DNA of 64,000 nucleotides from Flavobacterium sharifuzzamanii (GTDB taxonomy: Bacteria; Bacteroidota; Bacteroidia; Flavobacteriales; Flavobacteriaceae): NCBI RefSeq assembly GCF_003254585.1, contig NZ_QJGZ01000033.1, forward strand, positions 62,001 to 126,000, in the 5' to 3' direction. Below, piece by piece: positions 55,101 through 61,655 of the stretch. Within the stretch, counting starts at the first letter, position 1. Each line of letters starts with the position of its first letter. Below the pieces are notes generated by a model. The model was not told where the DNA came from and made no database searches. It saw nothing but the letters and a program-made list of their open reading frames with translations. The translations under genes and the position numbers were made by a program.

Positions 55101-55997
55101 TCAGGAAAAGAAACAAACGGTTATGCAGATTATACTTCAAAAGTGATTACTTTGAGTCCGAACGCAAATACAAGCGTTACTTTAACTCCAGGTTTTAGCG
55201 GTTCTGCCTACACAGAATATTGGGGAGTTTGGATCGACTACAATAAAAACAATCAGTTTGAAGCATCTGAAAGAGTAATTAATAATGTTTCATCAAACGC
55301 TGCGGTAACTACAAGTTTTACACCTGCATCATTTACAGGTACTACTAAAATGAGAGTTGTGATGAAATATAATGCTAATCCTTCTTCAACTTGTGGAAAT
55401 CTAGGAGATGGTGAAATCGAAGATTATACTGTTCAAGCAGGAACTTCCGTGCCATCAAATCCAGCAACTTTGACAATTCCTGCTAATCTTGGAAATGCAG
55501 GTGTGTACTCATCAGGATTTTATGCTTCTTGGGCAACATCAGCAGATGCCGCATCTTATGAAGTGCAATTGAATACTTCTTCTGGATGGACATCCGCAGG
55601 AACTTCTACAACATATTATCTATGGATTCCGAAACAAGGAACTCAGACCGTATATGAATTTAGAGTAAGAGCAATAAATGGAACAGCTTTTAGCGATTGG
55701 AGTGCTTCTCATACAATTGATTTACAATCTGGAAGTGCTGGATTGCCGGGCATAAATACAAATACTGCAAAAGCATTCACAATGTATCCAAACCCAGCTT
55801 CAGATGTTGTAAACTTTACTTTTGAAAATATTGATATCAATAAAGTTAAAGTGTCAATTTACAATAGCACAGGCCATTTGGTAGATACAATACATAATAC
55901 AACTGTTTATTCTCTTAAATATTTAAATAAAGGAGTTTATATTGTTGTGGCTACAGATGGAAAATTTGTAGAAAAGAAAAAATTATTGGTTGAATAA
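52149..55997 (+). CDS. secreted M43 (pappalysin-type) metalloprotease with T9SS sorting domain
   Basis: 1282 residues. A signal peptide ends at KISAQ. The M43 protease domain spans about 60-320: zinc motif H232-E-F-G-H236-F-L-N-L-I-H242, and the Met-turn NYMGYNGAQG. Two copies of a pair of beta-sandwich units follow (about 335-600 and 605-865; shared GAYPNQLDLRTA and YAYNTKPN). Then come a fibronectin III domain (about 870-950), a GEVED domain (YWGVWIDYNKNNQFEASERV, GDGEIEDYTV, to about 1095), a second Fn3-like domain, and a T9SS type A tail (FTMYPNPASDVV ... KKKLLVE). It should be secreted to the cell surface or medium. Among peptidase genes it is the best candidate for initial attack on collagen or gelatin (inference). 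Confidence 0.93.
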   Translation: MKLKLLICFLIFSSVKISAQGLPCRTSEENEKVYRNNPHALQEKKNFDVFSKNFAAQRKSSTAKTATVTTYTIPVVFHIYGDVQGGKTVTYEKIVNHLAQLNDDFNGRNADYQTVEPFFQARRGTLNIEFKLAKKDPNGGCTTGVVFHPTKNGYGNGGGYDDQIAADAWDNTKYMNVYIQNDLYNDGATNNSGVAWYPSSDMTASNTARVVFNGAYLYDNSYSKEFSATLTHEFGHFLNLIHTFEGGCTGTDEVADTPAEDGKHTLGCTPGTNCSGDKVNFENYMGYNGAQGCYKMYTQGQIDRMLAALEHPARKSLWQAQNLIDTGVNSTGSTLTASAVAFKEAIINDGSFDTSSIIKLNGTKTFAVSSGTMTAGTHFTHTFPAGITPVLTVNSNNQITVTLTGKATNHALINNTSGGISFLPAAFTGGTADLSCTSLYFNFKFSDPYGIFFVDMPDVTVSSALTWKYFEIAKGDDRAFGGWRYAANALKIETYAKRLVCETGTRNISLLNSNTAVGPTSNMTAPGAYPNQLDLRTASYTAWDGKTGYVGFDYLMDGLTCYGWFKVKVNADGDGYTILEYAYNTKPNTPIYTGMADKTATTLSPETLYEAEVNDGSITSTATIALSTNNGTFTKSSGTFTAGTDYTITGVPAGLTAVLTLESNSKAVLSFTGKATAHNTTNDAVITVTFKDAAITGGIATLDTATKTINLKFDAPYGVFYVNNPDYTANAASTWQYFDMGIGDNTEYGAWQYAAAALKIETYGKRLICEAGTRNISFLSQGTSIGASSNFAAPGAYPNQLDLRTATYTNWDNKTGYVGFEYTSRGRVCYGWMHVKVEAGGVGYTVLDYAYNTKPNEPILAGAQTTNTVLAPTNLTATVTNLQAVLNWTNNATNATNVIIERAGSDDVYAEIATLANTAATYTNTGLTADSTYKYRARAKSGADYSAYSNVATVTIPAAPLCSAQGTNGYEYISSVAVGSFVNASGKETNGYADYTSKVITLSPNANTSVTLTPGFSGSAYTEYWGVWIDYNKNNQFEASERVINNVSSNAAVTTSFTPASFTGTTKMRVVMKYNANPSSTCGNLGDGEIEDYTVQAGTSVPSNPATLTIPANLGNAGVYSSGFYASWATSADAASYEVQLNTSSGWTSAGTSTTYYLWIPKQGTQTVYEFRVRAINGTAFSDWSASHTIDLQSGSAGLPGINTNTAKAFTMYPNPASDVVNFTFENIDINKVKVSIYNSTGHLVDTIHNTTVYSLKYLNKGVYIVVATDGKFVEKKKLLVE

Positions 55998-56018
55998 TAG
56001 TTGATTTAGTTAAAAATG

Positions 56019-56053
56019 AATAGGGTTGTCTTTTTGAGACAGCCCTATTTTTT
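56019..56053 (+). terminator. intrinsic terminator after the M43 gene
   Basis: Stem AATAGGGTTGTCT (56019-56031) / AGACAGCCCTATT (56037-56049) with a G-T wobble, then a T-run. Confidence 0.85.
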
Positions 56054-56071
56054 TCTGTTTATTAATGATGT

Positions 56072-56345
56072 AATATTTCGCTTCTCTGGAGCTTTTTCTT
56101 TTGGGGACATAGTATATTTCTATACATATTTCGCCCCGCTGGGGCTTTTTTATATTTTGAAATAGGATTGTTTTCTATAAATATTTTATCCCTCCGGGAT
56201 TTTTTTAATAGTATTAAAGCTCTGGAAGAGCGTTATATTTATAGAAATTCAATTTGCTAAAGATTTAAAAGTTTCGGAGAAGCAAAATATTTATAGGAAT
56301 TGCAATTTCCAAAGATCAAAAAGCTCCAGCGGAGCGACATATATC
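56072..56345. repeat. six-unit repeat array, three forward then three inverted, family G
   Basis: Forward units have the form ATATTTCGC..CTGG-GGAGCTTTTT: near 56073-56098 (CTTCTCTGGAGCTTTTT), 56127-56152 (CCCCGCTGGGGCTTTTTT) and 56181-56206 (CCCTCCGGGATTTTTTT). Inverted units are near 56215-56240 (AAAGCTCTGGAAGAGCG), 56267-56293 (AAAGTTTCGGAGAAGC) and 56319-56345 (AAAAAGCTCCAGCGGAGCGA). It fills most of the 415-bp gap 55998-56412, which contains no gene. Confidence 0.75.
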
Positions 56346-56352
56346 TAATAAA

Positions 56353-56383
56353 AAAAGAGCCATCTTAAATAGATAGCTCTTTT
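56353..56383 (-). terminator. terminator of the M24 peptidase gene
   Basis: Stem AAAAGAGC-C-ATCT / AGAT-A-GCTCTTTT at 56353-56383, followed on the minus strand by T-rich sequence, 29 bp after the stop at 56413. Confidence 0.75.
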
Positions 56384-56412
56384 GTAAATATTGAATTAGA
56401 ATTATTTTAAGC

Positions 56413-57624
56413 TTATAACCCAAACGGATTATCGATACTCTGCATCGGCTCAGTAAACCATTTAGGGCCTTCAGCCGTCATATAAAAATGATCTTCATGA
56501 CGAATACCAAATTGACCTGGCATACAGATCATAGGTTCATTACTAACTACCATTCCTTCTTTTAAGATAGTTTGATTGCCTCTTACTAAATAAGGATATT
56601 CATGAATATCTAAACCTGTTCCATGACCCACGCGGTGTGGTAATCCTGGAATTTCGTAATCTCCACTTAATCCAGCTTCTGCCAAAACTTTGCGCGCGGC
56701 ATCATCTACAGAGCCGCATGTTGCTCCAATTTGAGCAGCATCAAAAGCTGCTTTTTGAGTTGCTTTCTCAAGATTCCAAATTTTTCTGTGCTCGTCACTT
56801 GGAGTTCCATATACATAAGTTCTTGTGATATCAGATAAATAGCCTTCTAAACGACATCCTGTATCAATCAAAACTACATCATTATCAACTAAATTTTGAG
56901 GAGCAGTAACTCCATGCGGATATTGAGAATCTTCTCCGAAAAGAACAATACAGAAATAAGAACCAGATGCAATACCAGCCTTAATATGTGCTCTATGGAT
57001 AAAATCGACAACTGTACTTACTGGAATGCCCGGATATAAAATACTTGCGGCTGCTTTTTGAACCACCATAGTAATGTCTTTTGCTTTTTGAATTATAGCA
57101 ATTTCATTTGCCGATTTATGCATTCTGCATCCTGCTGTTATAGGCTGTGCATTTACAAAATTAAAACTAGGATTCGCTTTTGAGATTCCATCAATTAGAA
57201 AAAAAGCAGCCGATTCATCCAGCGCAATAATGCCATCTGTAATATTTTTACTTTTCAGAATACTTCCAAACAATTCCGAAGGACTTTCATGTTCTTCCCA
57301 AAAGTTTAAATTTCCTTCAATTTTCATGAAAGTCTTAAAAGTTCCTTCTTCAAATTTTGGAACAATATATTCAACCGTTTCATCTTCAAGAATTATGGCG
57401 CCAACCATACGCTCAGACGGATTCCATTTTGTTCCTGTAAAATAATACAGATTAGTCCCCGCATTTACATAAAGCGCTTTGCAATTTTGTTCTTTCATTA
57501 AAGAAACTGCTTTTTTGATACGCTGTTTGTATTCTGGAAGTCCGATTGGCACAACACCAAGTGTCATGTTTTGTATTTTTCCTAATTCGATATCTATAGT
57601 TGATCCGCCAACTCCAATTGCCAT
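56413..57624 (-). CDS. M24 family Xaa-Pro peptidase
   Basis: 403 residues with no signal peptide. The N-terminal creatinase-like domain spans about 20-160 (LYVNAGTNLYYFTGTKWNPS) and the M24 domain about 175-390. Metal ligands lie in VLIDTGCRLEGYLSDITR (two Asp), LPHRVGHGTGLDIHEYP (His), SNEPMICMPGQFG (Glu) and GIRHEDHFYM (Glu). It is a second, different M24 enzyme besides the aminopeptidase P at 43497. Its closest functional analogues are Xaa-Pro dipeptidases (prolidases), which would split Gly-Pro or Gly-Hyp and feed free hydroxyproline to the catabolic operon (inference). It is on the opposite strand, divergent from the S37 gene. Confidence 0.92.
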   Translation of the reverse strand: MAIGVGGSTIDIELGKIQNMTLGVVPIGLPEYKQRIKKAVSLMKEQNCKALYVNAGTNLYYFTGTKWNPSERMVGAIILEDETVEYIVPKFEEGTFKTFMKIEGNLNFWEEHESPSELFGSILKSKNITDGIIALDESAAFFLIDGISKANPSFNFVNAQPITAGCRMHKSANEIAIIQKAKDITMVVQKAAASILYPGIPVSTVVDFIHRAHIKAGIASGSYFCIVLFGEDSQYPHGVTAPQNLVDNDVVLIDTGCRLEGYLSDITRTYVYGTPSDEHRKIWNLEKATQKAAFDAAQIGATCGSVDDAARKVLAEAGLSGDYEIPGLPHRVGHGTGLDIHEYPYLVRGNQTILKEGMVVSNEPMICMPGQFGIRHEDHFYMTAEGPKWFTEPMQSIDNPFGL

Positions 57625-57740
57625 TTTTTATTTTTTTAAGTTATTATTTAATATACATACTTTGTAAAATTGATGCAAATTTCAAATTTTCAATAAAATT
57701 AGAGGATTATTTTTATTTTGTTCTATGTTAATGCAAACTA

Positions 57741-57805
57741 GATAAAATATTACATTTTAAGGGTAATATAATATCAGTTTTTGCTGGATATTGCACTTAC
57801 TTTTA
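57741..57805 (+). promoter_or_regulatory. promoter and operator of the S37 peptidase gene
   Basis: Direct repeats GATAAAATA (57741) and GGTAATATAATATCAG (57762) start 21 bp apart. The second starts exactly 36 bp before TACTTTTA (57798-57805), one base off TAnnTTTG. The ATG follows at 57830. Confidence 0.65.
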
Positions 57806-57829
57806 AAATTTTAAAATAACAAGATTAAA

Positions 57830-59110
57830 ATGAATCGAAAATCCTTTATTATTACGCTGTTCTTTCTTTTTCTAAATATTTTTGCAGTTTCTGCACAAGA
57901 ATCTTCAGCAAATCTACAGCAAAAACTAACTGAATTATTCCCAAAAGCCATCATAACGCGAATTGATAATTTAGAAAATTATATCGAATCGTATCAGATA
58001 ATTTTAGACGAGCCTCTAGATCACAAACACCCAGAAAAAGGGACTTTTCAGCATTATATTTATCTTTCACATTTAGGTTATGATAGACCAACTGTAATTG
58101 AAACTCACGGCTATAATACCGAAAATATTAAAAGTGAAGTAAGCAGTTTGTTGCAGGCCAATCAGGTTGCTGTTGAATATCGTTTTTACGGAAAATCAAG
58201 ACCAAATCCGATTCAATGGGAATATTTAACTAATGATCAAGCTATTGAAGATTATCATAGCATCGTGACTAAACTGAAAAAAATATATTCAGGAAAATGG
58301 ATTTCAACAGGAATCAGCAAAGGAGGAGAAACATCCCTAATTTATAAATCAATATATCCAAATGATGTTGATGTGGCAATGCCGTACGTGGCGCCGTTAA
58401 TTAATACTTGTGAAGATCCGAGAACTATAACTCACACAAGAACAGTTGGAACGGAAGAATGCAGAGCCAAAATAACGGCTTTTCAAAGAGCTGTGTTGCA
58501 AAATAAAGACGCTGTTTTAGAGGTTTTTAAAGATTTTTCAGCTGAGAAAAAAATGCAGTTTACAGAAGTTCCTTTCGCGGAAGCATTGGAATATGCTGTT
58601 TTAGAATTTCCTTTTTCGTTTTGGCAGTGGGGAGGAAAATGCGATGAAATTCCGCCAGTAAATGCCTCTGCAAAAGAGCTTTTCGATTATTTGAATAAAA
58701 TTGTTGGAGTAGGAACCTACAATGATAAAATGTGGTTTGTGTATTTGCCTTCTTATTACCAGCATTTAAGTGAATTGGGTTATTATGGTTTTGATCTTGA
58801 GCCAGTTGCCGATTTGTTAACTATTGTAAAAAGCAGTTCTAATGCACGATTTGCCCCAAAAGAGGTTGTGATTAAATACAATCCAAAATACATTAAAAAA
58901 GTGCGTAAATATGTTGAGAATAAAGGGGATAAAATTATATATATCTACGGAGGTTATGATACTTGGTTCTCATGTTCTCCAACACCAAAGTCGAGTGTTG
59001 ATGCACTAAAAATGGTACTTCCGCAAGGAAGCCATTCAACCAGAGTAAAGCATTTTTCTGCAGAAGACCAGAAATTGATTATGGATACATTAAAAAAATG
59101 GCTTAATTAA
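57830..59110 (+). CDS. S37 (PS-10) family prolyl aminopeptidase, exported
   Basis: 426 residues with a signal peptide ending at AVSAQ. It matches the S37/PS-10 peptidases known from actinomycetes as prolyl tri/tetrapeptidyl aminopeptidases: YIYLSHLGYDRPTVIETHGY, VAVEYRFYGKSRPNPIQWEY, the nucleophile S163 in STGISKGGETSLIYKS, and a C-terminal YIYGGYDTWFSCSPTPKSS with the HST histidine near PQGSHSTRVKHF. It is expected in the periplasm or envelope, removing short proline-ended peptides. Its promoter carries the shared GGTAATATA repeats. A hairpin at 59162-59207 follows. Confidence 0.9.
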   Translation: MNRKSFIITLFFLFLNIFAVSAQESSANLQQKLTELFPKAIITRIDNLENYIESYQIILDEPLDHKHPEKGTFQHYIYLSHLGYDRPTVIETHGYNTENIKSEVSSLLQANQVAVEYRFYGKSRPNPIQWEYLTNDQAIEDYHSIVTKLKKIYSGKWISTGISKGGETSLIYKSIYPNDVDVAMPYVAPLINTCEDPRTITHTRTVGTEECRAKITAFQRAVLQNKDAVLEVFKDFSAEKKMQFTEVPFAEALEYAVLEFPFSFWQWGGKCDEIPPVNASAKELFDYLNKIVGVGTYNDKMWFVYLPSYYQHLSELGYYGFDLEPVADLLTIVKSSSNARFAPKEVVIKYNPKYIKKVRKYVENKGDKIIYIYGGYDTWFSCSPTPKSSVDALKMVLPQGSHSTRVKHFSAEDQKLIMDTLKKWLN

Positions 59111-59161
59111 AAAAAAGAGCAACAGATAAAATATTACATTACTAATTGCGTTTATGTTTCT

Positions 59162-59207
59162 AATAATTTTTGTCAAGTGAAATTTCACTTGGCAGAAATT
59201 ATTTTTT
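59162..59207 (+). terminator. stem-loop terminator after the S37 gene
   Basis: The core CAAGTGAAATTTCACTTG (59174-59191) is a perfect palindrome, extended by AATAATTT on the left and AAATTATT on the right, ending in a T-run at 59202-59207. The rest of the 339-bp gap up to 59449 holds only a -7-like box, TAATTTTG, at 59384-59391. Confidence 0.7.
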
Positions 59208-59449
59208 GATTTATTGATGAGACAAAAAAAGTCCGTAGCTAAAAACGGATAATATTAACACTAGACATAGCATTTCAACATTAAATCAGGTGTTTTAATC
59301 GAATATTAACAGATAATATTGTTGTTTTCAGATATTTATAATATCTTTAACTTATGATATGGGAATTGTATAACATTTGTGTATAATTTTGCAACAGAAA
59401 ATTATCAATGATCCCAAGTCATAACTATTAACTTAACATTTTGCCGGAT

Positions 59450-60052
59450 ATGAGAGTAATTTTATTGGCACTGCTTTTTTCCTTAAGTTCATTTACTTCA
59501 TTAAGTATGAGGGACGAGGATGAAATTTTAGACGAAGTCGAATTTGCAAGACTCACTGAGCATGTAAATGAGATTAAGGCTTTTACGGCGTCAAATCACA
59601 AGTATAGCAACAAAATTGCTTTTCTTGTTGATATGAAAATTAAATCAGGAAGAAATCGTTTTTTTGTTTACGATCTAGAAAATAATCAAATTCTTGATCA
59701 AGGTTTGGTTGCACATGGAAAAGGATCTGAAACTGGAATAAAAGGCGACATTTTACAATTTAGTAATGCCCCAGAATCTAATTGCACTGCACTAGGAAGA
59801 TATTCTGTAGAAAAACCATATAAAGGTATATTCGGAAAAGCTTTCAGACTTGCTGGATTGGACGAAACGAATAATAATGCTATGAAACGTGCTATCGTAT
59901 TGCATTCTTATAAAGAGGTTCCATCTGATGAAAAAGAATACTATATCATCAATAGCCACGGCTGTCCGATGGTTAGTCAAGAATTTTTAGGTAGACTTTC
60001 AAAATATATCGAAAGTACAAATTCTAAAATTTTATTGTCTGTTTATTATTAA
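59450..60052 (+). CDS. murein L,D-transpeptidase catalytic domain family protein (YkuD-like)
   Basis: The ATG at 59450 gives 200 residues starting MRVILLALLFSLSSFTSL, a signal peptide; an in-frame TTG 9 bp upstream is unlikely. The domain matches the YkuD_2 family: IAFLVDMKIKSGRNRFFVYD, DQGLVAHGKGSETGIKGD, and the catalytic cysteine C172 in IINSHGCPMVS. Family proteins are thought to cross-link or trim peptidoglycan in the envelope. A perfect -7 box TAATTTTG is at 59384-59391 and a terminator at 60077-60102. It looks monocistronic and unrelated to the collagen-type genes. Confidence 0.88.
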   Translation: MRVILLALLFSLSSFTSLSMRDEDEILDEVEFARLTEHVNEIKAFTASNHKYSNKIAFLVDMKIKSGRNRFFVYDLENNQILDQGLVAHGKGSETGIKGDILQFSNAPESNCTALGRYSVEKPYKGIFGKAFRLAGLDETNNNAMKRAIVLHSYKEVPSDEKEYYIINSHGCPMVSQEFLGRLSKYIESTNSKILLSVYY

Positions 60053-60076
60053 ATAGTAAGACCAAAATATAAATGT

Positions 60077-60102
60077 AAAAAGAGAACTTAGGTTCTCTTT
60101 TT
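60077..60102 (+). terminator. intrinsic terminator
   Basis: Perfect stem AAAAAGAGAAC (60077-60087) / GTTCTCTTTTT (60092-60102), loop TTAG, then further T. It follows the YkuD-like gene by 24 bp. Confidence 0.9.
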
Positions 60103-60269
60103 TTGTATTTACAAATTAGATTTTCATTTTTTGCCTTATCTCTAAATCATAACCGTTTTCTATAAATGCTCTTATTAGCAATAAATTAGGATAAACTTAA
60201 CTTGTGTGATAAACCTGATAAAAGATACAAGTTGTAAATTAGTAGAATAGTAATCTAAAAGTTTATTTT

Positions 60270-61295
60270 ATGAAAGCAGTACGTTTTTTTGGACACAAAG
60301 ATGTCCGTGTTGTTAATGATATTGAAAGACCTGTTCCTAAAGGTGATGAAGTTTTGTTAAAAATTGGCGGAGCTGGTGTTTGCCACTCAGACCTGCATAT
60401 TATAGATGAAGGAACAGTAGTTGGAACCGTTTTTACGTTAGGACATGAAAATGCTGGATGGATCGAAGAAATAGGAGAAAATGTCGAAGGTTATAAAAAA
60501 GGAGATGCAGTTCTTGTATATGGTCCGTGGGGATGTGGGCATTGCAAATCTTGCCAGCAGTCAAAAGAAAATTATTGTGATCATCAATCTGAACAGGCCT
60601 ATGGTGGCGGACTAGGATTAGACGGCGGTATGGCCGATTATATGCTCGTGCCATCTTCTAGATTTTTAGTGCCTATATATGATTTAGACCCTGTTATTGC
60701 AGCTCCATTGACAGATGCTGCGCTTACTCCGTATTCTGCAATAAAACGTTCGCTTCATAAATTAATGGCTGACGAATATGTTGTAGTAATTGGCGTTGGA
60801 GGATTAGGTCATGTTGCGTTACAGATATTGAGAGAAATAAGCGGAGCAGAAATTATTGCTTGCGATGTGACCCAAGATAAACTTGCTTTTGCGAAAGAAT
60901 TAGGAGCAGCTTATGTAATTAATTCTAAAGATGCTGACGCTGCAGAGCAAATTCAGAAAATTACTGGAATCAAAAAAGCAAAAGTAGTTCTAGATTTTGT
61001 TGGAGCAACTTCTACAATAGATTTAGGAACAAAAGTAGTAAGCCTTGATGGAGATCTTACTATTGTTGGCCTTGGCGGAGGGCATTATCAATACAGCATG
61101 AATGGATTGCCTTTTGGAGTGAGCATGACCAATCCGTATTGGGGATCTAGGACAGAACTGATGGAAGTGGTTGGTTTGGCAAGACAAAAGAAAATTCATA
61201 TCGAAATTGAAAAACATAAACTTGACGAAGCCAATGAAGTATACGATAGGATGCGACAAGGAAAAATAAAAGGAAGAGCAGTTTTAATACCTTAA
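60270..61295 (+). CDS. zinc-dependent NAD(P) alcohol dehydrogenase
   Basis: 341 residues of the medium-chain dehydrogenase family. Catalytic zinc ligands are C38 in GAGVCHSDLHI and H59 in LGHENAGWIEEIGENV; structural zinc cysteines are in GPWGCGHCKSCQQSKENYC. The Rossmann motif is VVVIGVGGLGHVALQIL, followed by ACDVTQDKLAFAKELGA. The length and zinc sites are complete. It resembles the AdhA/AdhP group, acting on primary alcohols or aromatic aldehydes; the exact substrate is unknown. It stands alone, with the Ile-leader region downstream. Confidence 0.93.
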   Translation: MKAVRFFGHKDVRVVNDIERPVPKGDEVLLKIGGAGVCHSDLHIIDEGTVVGTVFTLGHENAGWIEEIGENVEGYKKGDAVLVYGPWGCGHCKSCQQSKENYCDHQSEQAYGGGLGLDGGMADYMLVPSSRFLVPIYDLDPVIAAPLTDAALTPYSAIKRSLHKLMADEYVVVIGVGGLGHVALQILREISGAEIIACDVTQDKLAFAKELGAAYVINSKDADAAEQIQKITGIKKAKVVLDFVGATSTIDLGTKVVSLDGDLTIVGLGGGHYQYSMNGLPFGVSMTNPYWGSRTELMEVVGLARQKKIHIEIEKHKLDEANEVYDRMRQGKIKGRAVLIP

Positions 61296-61326
61296 AAAAT
61301 AATATTTATAGATTAAAAAATTGCTT

Positions 61327-61334
61327 TATATTTG
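61327..61334 (+). promoter_or_regulatory. -7 box of the Ile-leader operon
   Basis: TATATTTG matches TAnnTTTG exactly, 18 bp before the ATG of the first leader peptide at 61352, so the leader start would be very near the transcript 5' end. No clear -33 element is seen. Confidence 0.6.
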
Positions 61335-61351
61335 CGCATCAAATCAAGCAA

Positions 61352-61405
61352 ATGAAAAATAGTATTAACATCGCTTCAATTATTATCACAATTATCATTC
61401 GATAG
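61352..61405 (+). CDS. isoleucine-rich leader peptide 1
   Basis: A 17-codon frame, MKNSINIASIIITIIIR, then TAG. Eight of 17 codons are Ile, six of them near the end. It is followed 45 bp later by a GC-rich hairpin with a T-run at 61450-61478. This is the layout of amino-acid attenuation: ribosomes stalling at Ile codons when Ile is scarce would favour an anti-terminator. No computed fold is available. Confidence 0.8.
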   Translation: MKNSINIASIIITIIIR

Positions 61406-61449
61406 TAGTGAAGGGGTGTTATATAAATAAGTAAAATATACAATTTAGA

Positions 61450-61478
61450 AAAACCTCCCTTTTAAGGGAGGTTTTTTT
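61450..61478 (+). terminator. attenuator terminator 1
   Basis: Stem AAAACCTCCC (from 61450) / GGGAGGTTTT, with a tight TTTTAA loop and seven T at 61472-61478. It stands directly after leader peptide 1. Confidence 0.85.
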
Positions 61479-61491
61479 GTTTACAGCAAGT

Positions 61492-61551
61492 ATGAAAAAT
61501 TCAATTCAGAATAGCATTATTATTTCAATTATCATTATTCGTATCACATGA
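61492..61551 (+). CDS. isoleucine-rich leader peptide 2
   Basis: A 19-codon frame, MKNSIQNSIIISIIIIRIT, then TGA, beginning 14 bp after attenuator 1. Nine codons are Ile. The start MKNSI is identical to leader 1, so the unit leader-plus-hairpin looks duplicated. A second hairpin follows at 61579-61614. Confidence 0.8.
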   Translation: MKNSIQNSIIISIIIIRIT

Positions 61552-61578
61552 CGAGTCAGGATTCTATTGTCTATTCAT

Positions 61579-61614
61579 AAAAGCCTTTCTCAATCAAATG
61601 TGAAAGGCTTTTTT
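61579..61614 (+). terminator. attenuator terminator 2
   Basis: Stem AAAAGCCTTTC (61579-61589) / GAAAGGCTTTT (61602-61612), loop of 12, then T-run. It lies 42 bp before the IlvN-like gene. Confidence 0.8.
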
Positions 61615-61655
61615 ATTTCTCAGTAACTCATTCAAAAAAAGCACGATAAAAAACA

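Noticed and set aside
56072..56345. Possible CRISPR array
   Set aside because: Units are short, diverged and half of them inverted; spacing is not CRISPR-like and no cas gene is present.
57739..57754. Minus-strand GGTAATATA-like site (TGTAATATTTTATC) for the M24 gene at 56413
   Set aside because: No -7 box is found 36 bp downstream on the minus strand, so the spacing rule fails.
59441..59449. TTG start for the YkuD-like gene
   Set aside because: The ATG at 59450 gives a clean signal peptide; the extra three residues add nothing.
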